A DNA stretch of 64,000 nucleotides from Zopfochytrium polystomum (lineage: Eukaryota > Chytridiomycota > Chytridiomycetes > Chytridiales > Chytridiaceae). A program made the translations under genes and the position numbers. The stretch is taken from contig JAIVFJ010000242.1 in NCBI GenBank assembly GCA_025765615.1, forward strand, positions 1 to 64,000, given 5' to 3'. The notes beneath the pieces are model-generated. The model saw only the letters and a list, made by a program, of their open reading frames with translations, searched no databases and was not told where the DNA came from. Position 1 is the first letter of the stretch, and every line of letters starts with the position of its first letter. Positions 1-10,007 of this stretch are shown piece after piece.

Positions 1-733
1 GTTCGTTCTGGGACCACATCACATGGAGTGACGTGATACCCCCTCCTCGTCCCTTCCTCCTTCTCCTCATCCGCCTTCATGCGGAAACGCTGTGGTCCGT
101 AACCACCGAGACTCTGTGACCCTTACTAAATATACTCCGCATGGGGTGGGTACTTTGTTGGAACTGGGATCATGTAGGAATTTGGGCAGACAGAATTTTG
201 GGCGGATTTGTCTCGCTTGGTTCCCAGCATCCTCCTCAAAATTTGGGGCAGTGTCTTTCCTTCCTGGCCAAAAGGAAGCGTTTCGCCAAACAACCTCGTC
301 ATCAAACAAAGCTCTTTTTCGCTCCAACTTCCAGCGTATCATAGAACCAAGTGTCGTGAGGTGAGCCCAGGAGTAACGCAAGAAACACTACACAGGAAAC
401 GTACATACAATGGGGGGGAAAGACGACGGAAAACTAAACTCTTCGAGCCGCTAATGGTTTGGCGGGAAACGAAAAACAAAACCGAAAAGAAAAGAATGGG
501 AGTGGGGGGAAAAAAGAAGATGGAGGGAACAACGGTCAAGAGCGGAGAGACAAGCAAAAGGGGGGGATATACACTGTGAAAAGGCTGTGACGGTTTTTTC
601 AGCCCCATCCGATTGCAGAAATTACTTCTTGCGGGATGTGTTGCTTTTTGCTTGTGTGAACGCGAGAGGGGGAAAAAATAAAAAAGAAAGGGAGAACGGT
701 TTGAAAAACTGAACCCGAAAGTCGGGGAAGGTT
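1..733. other. Left flank, no supported gene
   Basis: Open frames of about 90-120 codons exist on both strands, but none has a recognisable domain, a signal peptide or a splice structure. The stretch includes a purine-rich part at about 400-560. The degenerate last module of the neighbouring minus-strand gene ends in a GTGAGT donor at about 741, so older 3' exons of that gene may once have lain here. I found no convincing one. Confidence 0.4.
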
Positions 734-741
734 CTACTCAC

Positions 742-2560
742 CAATTTCCCCTTTCGCCACACCGTTATTCAACTGCGTTTTTAACGATGGCTGATGATAG
801 CGTGGTCGAAGTAGGCGGGGGGGGGGGGGAAGGCGGGTGTATTTGATGGAGGGGCAAGTGTATTCAGCTGAAGAAGCTAAACGGGAGAGACGGGCGGAAA
901 TACAAAAAAAATGAAAGACGCAGCCCACTCAACTGAACCCGGTGGTGGCGGTGCGGCACGTTCTTGACCGAGTTGGCCGACTTTTCGACTCCGCTCTGCG
1001 GTTTTTCCACGGCGCTCTGGACGCCTTTCGTGACGGGTTTGACGGCGTCTGGTTGGGCGGTCAGTAAAAAAGTTGACACACAAAATCGGAGTGATAGAGA
1101 AAAGGTGGGGGGGTGGAATAGTCGGAAGCGTCCCGACACGCACCTTTTCCATTCTTGGCGCCGTTGTCTACTACGTTTTTGACAATATCTGATCGAAGGA
1201 AAGGGGGAAGGTTTTGTTCAGGGCATTAGCTTTCTCAGGGAAGAAGAAGGAGAAGAAGAAGCGACGCGGACGCAAATTGCAAGAAAATGAAGACGGTGCC
1301 CCACTCAACTGAACCCCGTGCTGACGGTGCCCGCCGCGTTCTTGACCGAGCTGACCGCACTGTTGACTCCGCTCTGCGCCTTGTCGGCGGCGTTCTGGAC
1401 GCCTTTCTGGACAGTGTTGATAGCGTCTTGTTGGACGGTTGAGCAAAAGTGAGTGGGCGTCGGAGGTGAAAAGTGAAACAAAACCCCTAGTGGAATAGTC
1501 GGCAGCACCTTTTCCTTTCTTGGTACCAGTGTCCACTGCATTTTTGAGGATGGCTGATGACAGCGTGATGAAAGGAGGGCAGGGCCAAGCGACTTTAGCT
1601 TCTCAAGGCAGAAGAAGCGACGCGGACGCAACCAGCAAGAGAAGGGGGCAAAAGGAATAAGACGGCGCCACTCAACGGAACCCGGTGCTAACTATGTGCG
1701 CCCCATTCTTGACCGAGTTGACCGCACTGTCGACTCCGCTCTTCGCCTTGTCGACGGCGTTCTGGACGCCTTTTTGGACGGTACTGATAGCGTCTGGTTG
1801 GGCGGTTGAGTAAAAGTGACGTGATAAGTGAAACAAAACCCTTTGTGGGGAATAGCAGCGTCCCACCCACCTTTTCCTTTCTTCGTACCAGTGTCCACTG
1901 CGTTTTTGAGGATGGCTGATGACAGCGTGATCAAAGGAGGGCAGGGCCAAGCGACTTTAGCTCTCAAGGCAGAAGAAGCGACGCGGACGCAACCAGCAGG
2001 AGAAGGGGGCAAAAAAAAAAAAAAGGAATAAGACGGTGCCACTCAACGGAACCCGGTGCTGACTATGTGCGCCCCGTTCTTGACCGAGTTGACCGCACTG
2101 TTGACTCCGCCCCGCGCCTTATTGAGGGCGTTCTCGATGCCTGCCGCGGCGGGTCTAAGGACAACGTCTGGTTGGGCGGGGTGGGGGAGGGACACAAATT
2201 GGAGTGATTGAGTGGAAAACTGGAGTAAACAAGAAAAAAAAACTTCCCGCGCGCGGGTGGAATAGTCGGAAGCGTCCAGCACCCACCAGTTACTTTCGTG
2301 GTACCCTTCTCCACTGCGTTGTGCATGGTGTCTGATGACAGCGTGATCAAAGGAGGGGAGCGGGCCGGGGGTGTGTGTTTGGGTGCAAGGGGCAAGCGAC
2401 TTTAGCTTTTAGAAATGGAGGCGACGCAAAGAGAAAAGAAAGATAGTCCACACTCAACTGAACCCGGTGCTGACGACGTGCGCCCCGTTCTTGACCGCGT
2501 CTCCGGCTCCGCTCTGCACTTTTTGGACGGCGCTCTGGACCCCGTTCCGGACGGTGTTGG
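742..2560 (-). repeat. Tandem array of short+long exon units
   Basis: Five units of about 365-415 bp repeat on the minus strand. Each has a 45-nt short exon, an intron, a 115-120-nt long exon and an intron. Long-exon starts lie at 2560, 2167, 1793, 1426 and 1048; short-exon starts at 2331, 1915, 1553, 1188 and 790. Intron sequence is also shared, for example the stretch around GATGGCTGATGACAGCG just upstream of the short exons. This indicates recent whole-unit duplication rather than conservation of the exons alone. Confidence 0.8.
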
Positions 2561-3451
2561 CTGGTTTAGACGGGTGAAAGGGGGCGAGATGGAGAGCGAA
2601 GGTGAATGGGAAGCGGGTGTCGCGATCGAAACGAGGGGGTGTGGTTTTGGTGCAGGGCAAGTGAGTTCAGTTTCTCCGGTGGAGAAGAAGCAGAAGCGAC
2701 TCGGCGCAGAAGCAAAGGGAAGGAAGAAAGAAACAAGACGTCGCACTCACCCCACAAGCTCGCGGTAAAGCCCGGAAAGACCGTGGAGACTACATTTCCG
2801 GCTCCGCTCTGCAAGCCATGGACGGCGTTCTGGACGCCGCTTTGGACGTTGTTGGCTGTCCATCTGACTCCGCTCTGCACGGTTTGGCCGGCGCTCTGAA
2901 CGCTGTTCTGGAGCGCGCTCCCGATATTGCCAGTAACGGCTGGGTTGGGTTGTTGGGTAAAAGGGCGATGGGAGCGAGGAGGGGGGGTAATGAGGGGGAG
3001 AGACACAAAGTAGAGTGTCGGTGGCCAGAGAACGAGCCAACGGCGTAAGAGAAGCGAGCTCCAACGACCACCACGCTAAGGTTCAACTCATTCCACAATC
3101 ACACACAAACACACCACGCACACAAACACGAAACGCAGAGTGTAAAAAAACTGAGGGCGGAAAAAGAGTTGCAACTCAACAGCTGAACCCGTTCGAAATA
3201 TCGTCAAACAACCCCCGTCGTTCGAGCCTTACCGACCGCTGCCCCCCTTCGTCGCCGTCTCCCACCGTCGCACGCGACGGGCGGAACGCCGCCGCCCTGC
3301 GGTGGTGAGGGTTTGCGTCGCTGCTCCGGACGGGACGGGGGAGCGGGGAGGCCGTTGCGACGAGGATGGGCGTGGTGGCGGGGAAGGTGGCGGCGAGGGC
3401 CGAAAGCAAGAGGAGGAGGAGGAGAAGAAGGGCGGGGGGCAGGCGGTGCAT
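781..3451 (-). CDS. Secreted modular amphipathic-repeat protein 1
   Basis: Multi-exon gene read right to left. The signal-peptide exon is 3451-3181: it starts MHRLPPALLLLLL and ends in a dibasic ERRGLFDDISNGF motif. Internal exons are 2939-2751, 2560-2459, 2331-2287, 2167-2048, 1915-1871, 1793-1677, 1553-1509, 1426-1310, 1188-1144, 1048-934 and about 790-742. All introns are phase 1. Long exons (102-120 nt) encode hydrophobic residues spaced 3-4-4, an 11-residue amphipathic helix repeat. Short exons (45 nt) encode motifs such as ILKNAVDTGTKKGKG. The last two modules have lost length (115 nt instead of 117) or gained it (49 instead of 45), and the frame reaches TAA at 783-781, so the 3' end looks decayed. 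Exon 1 and the long/short modules match the gene at 44351. Secretion and lipid- or surface-binding are inferences from the signal peptide and helix pattern; function is unknown. Confidence 0.72.
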
Positions 3452-3725
3452 GGTGTTGGGTTGGAAATTGATGGAGCGGTACAGGTCTGGCGACGTGGTG
3501 CTTGACACTGTTGGCTGCAGGAGCTGCTTTTTTCCTGTTCTGGTTATTCTTCCACGTTTTTGTAGCACTCTCCTCTCTTTTTTCTCACTCTTCTTAAATG
3601 CCCAAGATTCTCGCCGTGGAGGGGCCAGAGTTGGGGGAGGGGGGCACACGTTCTTTTTTCGGTAAGTGAGGTGGAGTGACCGCCAGGGCAGCGTGTCTCG
3701 GTCTGCCCTTTTGTCCTCCACACAC

Positions 3726-3728
<3 letters not shown>

Positions 3729-3790
<62 letters not shown>

Positions 3791-3812
3791 GTCTCTCTGC
3801 CTCTCGCTCTCC
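3729..3812. repeat. CT microsatellite upstream of modular gene 1
   Basis: Nearly pure (CT)n grading into CTCTGT and CTCG variants, about 280-360 bp upstream of the minus-strand start at 3451. It reads as a GA tract on that gene's sense strand. Similar tracts lie upstream of most of the secreted-protein genes in the window. Confidence 0.9.
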
Positions 3813-4335
3813 GCTTTCTGTCGCTTGTGCCGCCGCACGGCCGGTGGTGGGTGGCAGTGCGGCACACCGCGGCGTTCAGAGAGTGCGATGCTGTTCGAGT
3901 TTGGGGCGGCTCCAGAAAAGACACAACAACAGCAACGACATTCAGACACGTTCTGTTCACATACATACACTGCATGTCATCATGGCTGTGCGGGGTCCCA
4001 ATCCCGTCCTGGAGATAAACTTCCTCACACACAATCCAGACGCACGGACAGAGAGACGCTTCACAGAAAAAGATCCAGAATGGACCACCGTTCTCTCCCC
4101 GGTTCCGGGGGGGCGCGGGAAACCCCCTCCACCCACACTCATTTTTGGGCTACCTCCTTTTCCGTATTCATGCAGAAACTTCGCCCAAAGCGCGAGAACA
4201 ATCAATCCCACAGAGGAAAGTGAAGGAGTGAAGGTGCGCGTGGGAGGGAAGCCAAAAACGAAGAAGAAAAACGGGAAAGCAGCAATTTGTGCGCAATTTT
4301 TTTTTTTTTTTGAAGGCAAGTGCCTCCCTCTGTCT

Positions 4336-4339
<4 letters not shown>

Positions 4340-4380
<41 letters not shown>
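4340..4380. repeat. CT microsatellite beside the transposon
   Basis: About 20 uninterrupted CT units ending some 55 bp before the left end of the Tc1/mariner-type element. Confidence 0.9.
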
Positions 4381-4382
<2 letters not shown>

Positions 4383-4435
4383 TGCACGCCTCCAGAGCGT
4401 GGAAGAGGGAAGAGCGTCGCGTGACAGAGTATTTA

Positions 4436-4676
4436 CAGCAATCTCCCTTAAACCTTGGTTTCCACGTCGCTTTGGTGGTGCAGTTACAACAAAGTTCTGA
4501 CGTGATTGCATTGCATTTGCATTGCAGTCATGCTGCTGATACTGTGCAGTTTCTTGCATCGCAGCAGTCTGTTTTCGGAGGTTGCCAAATTGAGACTTTC
4601 GCCACCAGAGGTCACCCACCGCCACCTTCGCGCCTTCCTGCCTCCACCGCGCCCTCACCTCCGCTGCGCCTCCACA
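4436..4676 (+). repeat. Left terminal inverted repeat
   Basis: Pairs with 6951-7194 in inverted orientation with only scattered mismatches. It ends just before the ATG at 4691, so it must contain the promoter and leader of the plus-strand gene. Confidence 0.88.
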
Positions 4677-4690
4677 GCCCTCAAAAACAA

Positions 4691-5887
4691 ATGTCGGCTC
4701 TTCCTTTGCCTGCTCATGATTTGAGCGACTCCAATGGTGAAGCTGCTTCAGATCTGGAAGACAGTGATGGTGAAGTTGTTCTGGAAGCTCGGCCTGAGAC
4801 TTTCAAAGTAATATGGAAGCCTGCATACGGCCAGAAGCATACAAAGGAGATACTCATTGGCGACGTCAACACCGCTTCCATACTCGACATCAGGACAGAG
4901 ATCGCTACAGTCTTCACTGCATACAAACTCAAAGAAAGCTGGATTCGTGATTTATGCTACAGGTATCCTCGAGCTCGAAAGGATGACGCAGACCGCAAGC
5001 TTGAATCAGCCCAGGATCTTTCTACCTTTCGTACTGCTGTCACCAACACCAATCTCGTCAAGAGCCATTGGGCTTTGAAATTCACCACAGTTTCGCGAGC
5101 ATCTGTGTCCCTCCCTTCGTCAACCAAAACAAAGCAAGTGCGCACAATGGCCAGGCCTTCAGCTTCCAATAGGCCCGCTCTCCAAACACTGCCACAGCAG
5201 GGCCTTCAGCAGAAGCGACAAAGGAGACAGATTGGTTCTGATGAAGAGGATGAACGGTCGAATGGCGAGAACCGCGATCCTGACCGGTCTGTAATTGGCT
5301 TTGGTGAGCCACACAACACCGAAGTGCAACAGATGGTACGGGATCTCTACAACCGATACAGTGAGGACCCAGCCAAACGAGACGGGTTTTGGTTTATCTC
5401 TCGAAGTGGCGTCCGATCCTTTTGCAAGGCCGACATGGTTAGCATCTGGGCAAAGTTGATTGTAAGTCGTGGGCATGCACCCTTCAACGTCTGATCGTTG
5501 TTGCAGGTTGAGAAAGATCGTGGAGCGACCTTGGATACCCCTCCTGCCCATTACTTGTTCCAAGCGAACCTTCAGAAACGTGCTCGCCATAACCAATCTG
5601 TCGTGGAGGCTGCCCCGCTAGCTGCAACGAATCACAACATCAACATCATGGTCCAAACCCCTCGGCGATCGCGAGGTGCATTGCGAACACACAGCACAAT
5701 TGAGGATCTTGTCGCATCGATCATCTCAGATGAGCAGCATCGTGAGGCTTGCATGGCCATCTTTCGTCGGGAGTGCATCAGCTTGGAGTCGCTCGCATAC
5801 ATCTCAGTTGACACTCTGAAGGGGCTCAAAATCCCTGTCGGTTACGCTGCTCGTTTGGCTTTGTACAGCAGGGAGGAGTCTGAGTAA
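4691..5887 (+). CDS. Transposon accessory protein, SAM-like C-terminus
   Basis: Two exons, 4691-5461 and 5507-5887, split by a 45-bp GTAAGT...CAG intron in phase 0; product 383 aa. The ATG follows an AAACAA context right after the terminal repeat. Residues about 35-130 form a compact region (FKVIWKPAYG ... HWALKFTTV) that could be a beta-grasp-like fold. The middle is polar and basic (QQKRQRRQ) and could act as a nuclear signal. Residues about 320-380 resemble a SAM (sterile alpha motif) helix bundle, with the typical end LKGLKIPVGYAARLAL. No transposase motif is present. It lies wholly inside the element and converges on the transposase gene, so a role in transposition, targeting or control of the transposase is inferred. 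I do not recognise the family. Confidence 0.8.
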
Positions 5888-5893
5888 CAACCT

Positions 5894-6930
5894 TTATTCT
5901 GTGTACCCCGCATGACAAATAAATCCCATTGCCATTTCTCTCGTAATGACATCGCAAACCATCAAAATTAGATCATGGCGATCATAAAGGTCGTGGAGGT
6001 GTGTTTCAAATCGGCGGAGCTCAGCTTTGATGACTGAGAACGCCTCTTCAATGGGGTTGAGAAATGGGCAGTATGGGGGAAGATAAACCAATCGCACACC
6101 ACAATCCATGCAAGCTTCGTCAACTCGATGATCATGGTGAATTCGTGCGTTGTCCAGTACGATAACTTCACCCTCGTTCATTGCTGGTAGCAGCACATGA
6201 ACAACAAAGTCGAGGAAGTTGTCAGCAGTGGCAGAACCGTCAACCGTGCAACTAGCCCGAATTCCAGACGCACCCAAAGCAGCAATCAGCGTCGTGCTCT
6301 CGCCGCGAATGCCCGTCTGTCTTACCAGAGCCCGTGTACCGCAAGGAGAGTAGCCGTATCGCCTGTTGAAGCTTTTGTCATCGACTCTGGTTTCGTCAAC
6401 AAAGACAGACTCGCTGCCAATCAGTTCCTCATCCATCAAGCGATGGAAGCCGGCAATCGCCTCTTCAGAACTTTGTGTGAAGTGAACAGACAGCTTTTTG
6501 GAGAATAGTATTGAACTGGCGTTAGATATTGTAAGAATAAGCAGGGAGAACAGGTATGATCCAAGCATACCTTTTTTCTTGTGAAACCGAGGTATGTTAA
6601 GCCTGCTTGTACCACTTTCATGGATACTGCGTATCTGAGCCGCTCCGACAGCCTGCCTGCTATCTCATCCTGATGCATCTGGGGCCGCTCACAGATAAGA
6701 TCTTCAACAAAGTCCAAGTCATTGCGCGTGAGGGACATTGGACGTCCACTTCCAACCGAGCAAGGGGCTGTATGTGTTCCCCACTTCTCATACGTAGTCA
6801 AAATGTTCCTCACAGATTGCTCGCTGATTACGAAACGTTCAGCCAGCTTCTTCATTGTCGGGGCATCGGGGCTGTGGTAGCTGGTGTACACTCGTTCACG
6901 AATCTGGTTGGAGATGCGTTTGCCTCTCAT
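5894..6930 (-). CDS. DDE transposase, Tc1/mariner/IS630 superfamily
   Basis: Two exons on the minus strand, 6930-6571 and 6493-5894, with a 77-bp phase-0 intron (GTATGC...AAG); product 319 aa, usual for the family. The N-terminal part (about 1-100) holds helix-turn-helix DNA-binding segments (MKKLAERFVISEQSVRNIL, then the GRPMSLT linker). The catalytic part shows the DDE_3 pattern: first Asp in FVDETRVDD, second in VLDNARIHH, and the Glu in PFLNPIEEAF, with 34 residues between second Asp and Glu (DD34E). It would cut and paste the element into TA sites in the nucleus. The frame is complete and no catalytic residue is missing. The start at 6930 lies just inside the right terminal repeat; the same frame stays open upstream through the repeat. 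Confidence 0.93.
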
Positions 6931-6950
6931 CGCTGTGGAGGATGACGGTG

Positions 6951-7194
6951 GTGGAGGCGCAGCGGAGGCGGTTGAGGGCGTGGTGGAGGCAGGAAGGCGC
7001 GAAGGCGGCGGCGGATGACCTCTGGTGGCGAAAGTCTCAATTTGGCAACCTCCGAAAACGGACTGCTGCGACGCAAGAAACTGCACAGTATCAGCAGCGT
7101 GACTGCAATGCAACAGCCATGCAATCACGTCACAACTCTGTTGTAACTGCACCACCAAAGCGACATGGAAACCAAGGTTCAAGGGAGATTGCTG
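6951..7194 (-). repeat. Right terminal inverted repeat
   Basis: Inverted copy of 4436-4676. It contains the leader of the minus-strand transposase gene. Confidence 0.88.
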
Positions 7195-7196
7195 TA

Positions 7197-7959
7197 AGCA
7201 GAAGGCACCAAGCCACGTGCCTCAACGCTCCTCCTTTTTCGTTCTTGAACCAACGCATCACTCTTCTTTTCCTCTTTTCTCTCCCAGAACTGTCGTGTTT
7301 TTGTCACCACCGTTTGCCAAACTTTCGGTTTTTTCTTTCTTTTCCCTTTCCTCCGCTCGCACCAATGGTTTGGATAAACGGCTGTATGGAGCAGAGAGAA
7401 CAAAGCTTTTTTTTTTTTTTTCACTAATGCAGCCCATCTTTGAGCTTTCAGCCGTTTTACTCTTTCCACCTGAACCGCAAAATTTCAATAAGCTTGGGGC
7501 TCCGTTGGTAGTGACGGCAACTTCGGCGCCAAAAACCTCCTCGCGAAAACCGTTCACACTGAAAGTAAAGTCAAATGGCGACTCAACTGCCTTTCCCGCG
7601 GGGACCTTGCATCGTCTAGTGATGAAATATTTATCCGCGTTGGACGAAATCCGGATCGGACGACTTTTTCGTTTGTTAGCTTTGTAAATGTTTTTCGCTG
7701 CTGCTTGGGAGCCTTTTTTTTTCCTTTTTTTTTTTTCCCCCGCCGGCGGCGTGGGTTCACCTGCCCGAGAGCATCTTGTAAAACTTCATGGAATGGTAGA
7801 AGGCAAACAGGTTTGTTGCAGACCACCATTTCCTTCGCACGCGCACAAAGAAAAGAAAGAAAAAAAGAGTCAAGGTACAACCACAAGAACCTCCAAACAC
7901 GCACACGCACCCTCACCCACACACACACACACACACACAGACACACCGCCCCACGCACT
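7197..7959. other. Gap between transposon and BABAM2-like gene
   Basis: T-rich and pyrimidine-rich sequence with poly-T runs at about 7408 and 7717-7737 and a CA repeat at 7918-7938. I see no gene; it probably holds the 3' untranslated region of the minus-strand gene that stops at 7960. Confidence 0.5.
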
Positions 7960-8118
7960 TCAACGGCCCCGAAAGTTGCCCGGCGACAGCGCCGACAGGA
8001 ATGACCTGCCGGACTTGCCGCCGCTCCCTCCACCCCCACCAAACGCCGACGGGATCTGCTCGCGGAGCGCCGACCTGTTATGGTGGGGGGTTAGGGTTCA
8101 TATTTCGGAGGACGCGAC

Positions 8119-8163
<45 letters not shown>

Positions 8164-9943
8164 ACACAAACACAACACGACACGTAAAACGCACCTGATC
8201 CTCGCTACGACGGCGTCGGGCGACGCGGCGCTCTCGATACGCGGCACGACGCACTCCTTGACGTCGGGCGCGCCGCTGCTGCCTTCCTGGAGGTGCGTCG
8301 CGGACGCCATCATCAGGATCGGGACGAGGTCGTCGTTGAAATGCACTGGTGGGTATTGTCGTTGTTGATTGAGGCGGGGTTCGTGCAGCCTCGGTTAGCA
8401 TTGCGAGTTTGAAGAACGCAAACAAGGTGGCCCAAAGGAAAAGTCAAGCGAAAAAAAAAAAAAAAAAAAAAGAAATTTACACGTACTGTACACCACAGCT
8501 CCCGGCGCGTCGCCCTTCTCCGTCTGCGTCCCCGCCCCCGCCGGGCTCCCACTCCCTCCACCGCTCGCGGCACCGCCCGCGCCGCCACCCGCCGTCCCGG
8601 CTCCGGCGCCAGGATGCACCTCAAAGTAAAACACGGCCGTCGCAAAGTTCACGTCATCGTACTCGAGCAGCTGCCCCCTAAACGCGTCGACAATGTACGT
8701 CAACGTCACAAGCCGCTTCTTCCTGGCGGCCTTCGCGGCGCGCGAGTCTGCGGCGCGTGCGGCCTCGTCGTGGAGCTCGGCGATGAACTCGGCGACGTGG
8801 GTCGACCAGCGGATCGGCGGGGTGCGGATGGGTGGGGGCGGCGACGACGACGAGGAGGACGAGGAGGAGGAAGGGGTGGTGGTAGCGGGTGTGGTGGATG
8901 TGGCGGAGGCGGACTCTGCGGCGAGGGCGACGAGGCGCGGGTCGTATGCGACCATGGCGTCGAGGGAGCGCGAGTGCTGCGGGTCGACGCTGTAGACGAG
9001 GTGCACGGCGAGGCGGTAGGGCGGGGGCGCCGACAGCGGGGCGCTGGTGGCGTCTCCGCCGCCGGCGCTTTGGTCCGCGTCGGACGATGGCTGGGGTGCG
9101 GGGGGCAGCGGGGAGGTGAGGGCGAGGGCGAAGCGGACGTCGATGGAAAGCGCGACGCCGGTTTCCGGGTGGGTGCGGGCGGAGCATTCGAGGGACTGGG
9201 TGTGGAGGGAGAACGGTTTAGTTATGTTGCTCCCGCGCAAAACCCCTTCACTGCACCTCGGCATGGTTATCCATAAGGTACGCCAGGTCGCTCTCGAGCT
9301 TGTCTCCGCCCCAACCGAACCGCCTGATCCTGACGACCTCGCCAATGACAAAGGATTTTTGGAGGAACAGAAACACCTTGAGCAAGTTAGTTTCGTCGGC
9401 GGGGTCCCAGCGGAGCAGCGGCTCGATCTGGGTCAGGCGGAGGTGGGCGAGGGGCGCGGGGAGGATGAGGTCGGGGGGCAGCCGGAGGTCGGCGAGGTCG
9501 TACAAGACTTCGCCTGTTGTTTGGGTTTTTTTTGTGAGAACAAGTTGATTTGGATTAACGGACACTGCAAAATATACCAATGCACGTTGCTCCTCTCGTT
9601 ACTCACACGTGAACGCATTCGGGGCGGCGGCGACGGCGGCGACGACGGTGAAGCGAGTGCACGAGGCGTTGCCGGGGGCCAGCGGGTAGTTCCAGAGCGC
9701 GGACTTTGCCCTGACGACGCGGAAGGGTGGGGGCGGCAAGGGCGCTGCGGCTGCCGGATCATCGGATGTTGCGGGTGCGGATGCGGACGCGGATGCGGCG
9801 GGGGCGGCGGGGGAGCGGTAGGCGAGGAGGTGGGCGATCGGCGGGCGCAGGTCGGGCGGGGCGAAGGCGACGGTGACGAGGGTGGCCGACGGCAGGTGGG
9901 GAGGAGGGGGCAGCGGGTGGTCGGAGCGCAGGGCGGGGGCCAT
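7960..9943 (-). CDS. BRE/BABAM2-like (BRISC complex) protein
   Basis: Five exons (9943-9607, 9513-9257, 9195-8487, 8345-8195, 8074-7960) joined by GT-AG introns give a continuous 522-aa frame. The order of features matches BRE/BRCC45 (BABAM2), a scaffold of the K63-specific deubiquitinase complexes BRISC and BRCA1-A. A C-x-R-F start of a UEV-like domain is followed by LRLPPDLIL and LLRWDPADETNLLKVF (compare the PPDF and W-N/D-P of BRE). A second UEV-like region contains RLVTLTYIVDAFRGQLLEYDD and HFNDDLVPILMMASATHL. A low-complexity Ser/Pro insertion and a Gly-rich insertion separate them. The C-terminus is a Gly/Ser-rich tail not typical of BRE. The assignment rests on motif order and spacing, not on a search. 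Donors include GTGAGT, GTACGT and GTGCGT; the 8346-8486 and 8075-8194 introns hold poly-A/T and CA repeats. Confidence 0.55.
8123..8161. repeat. CA microsatellite in last intron
   Basis: (CA)n run inside the 8075-8194 intron of the BABAM2-like gene. Confidence 0.9.
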
Positions 9944-9981
9944 TGTGGGTAACTTGGAGACGAGCGTTAGGTGAGATGGTC

Positions 9982-10007
9982 GGGGGGGGGGGGGGGGGGG
10001 GGGGGGG
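9982..10007 (+). repeat. 26-base poly-G tract
   Basis: Uninterrupted run of 26 G followed by TGGGTGGGGTGG, about 40-75 bp upstream of the start at 9943 of the minus-strand gene. It can form a G-quadruplex on the plus strand and sits where a core promoter or leader is expected. The exact length may be affected by sequencing error. Confidence 0.9.

Larger units (their letters stand above)
4436..7194. mobile_element. Tc1/mariner-type transposon with two genes
   Basis: The ends are inverted repeats starting CAGCAATCTCCCTT, flanked by TA on both sides (4434-4435 and 7195-7196), the target duplication expected for Tc1/mariner/IS630 elements. The element is 2759 bp. It has terminal repeats of about 240 bp and two convergent intron-containing genes: a plus-strand gene (4691-5887) and a minus-strand DDE transposase (5894-6930), with stop codons only 6 bp apart. 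Both frames are open and the terminal repeats are close to identical, so the copy looks young and possibly active. A two-gene Tc1-like element is unusual, since most carry only a transposase. Confidence 0.88.

Noticed and set aside
3666..4500. Long plus-strand frames rich in Ser-Leu repeats
   Set aside because: They are translations of the CT microsatellites and have no domain, start context or splice structure.
8614..9276. Plus-strand frame of 220 codons, Gly/Arg-rich
   Set aside because: Antisense shadow of the long GC-rich exon of the BABAM2-like gene, whose sense frame joins correctly across five exons.
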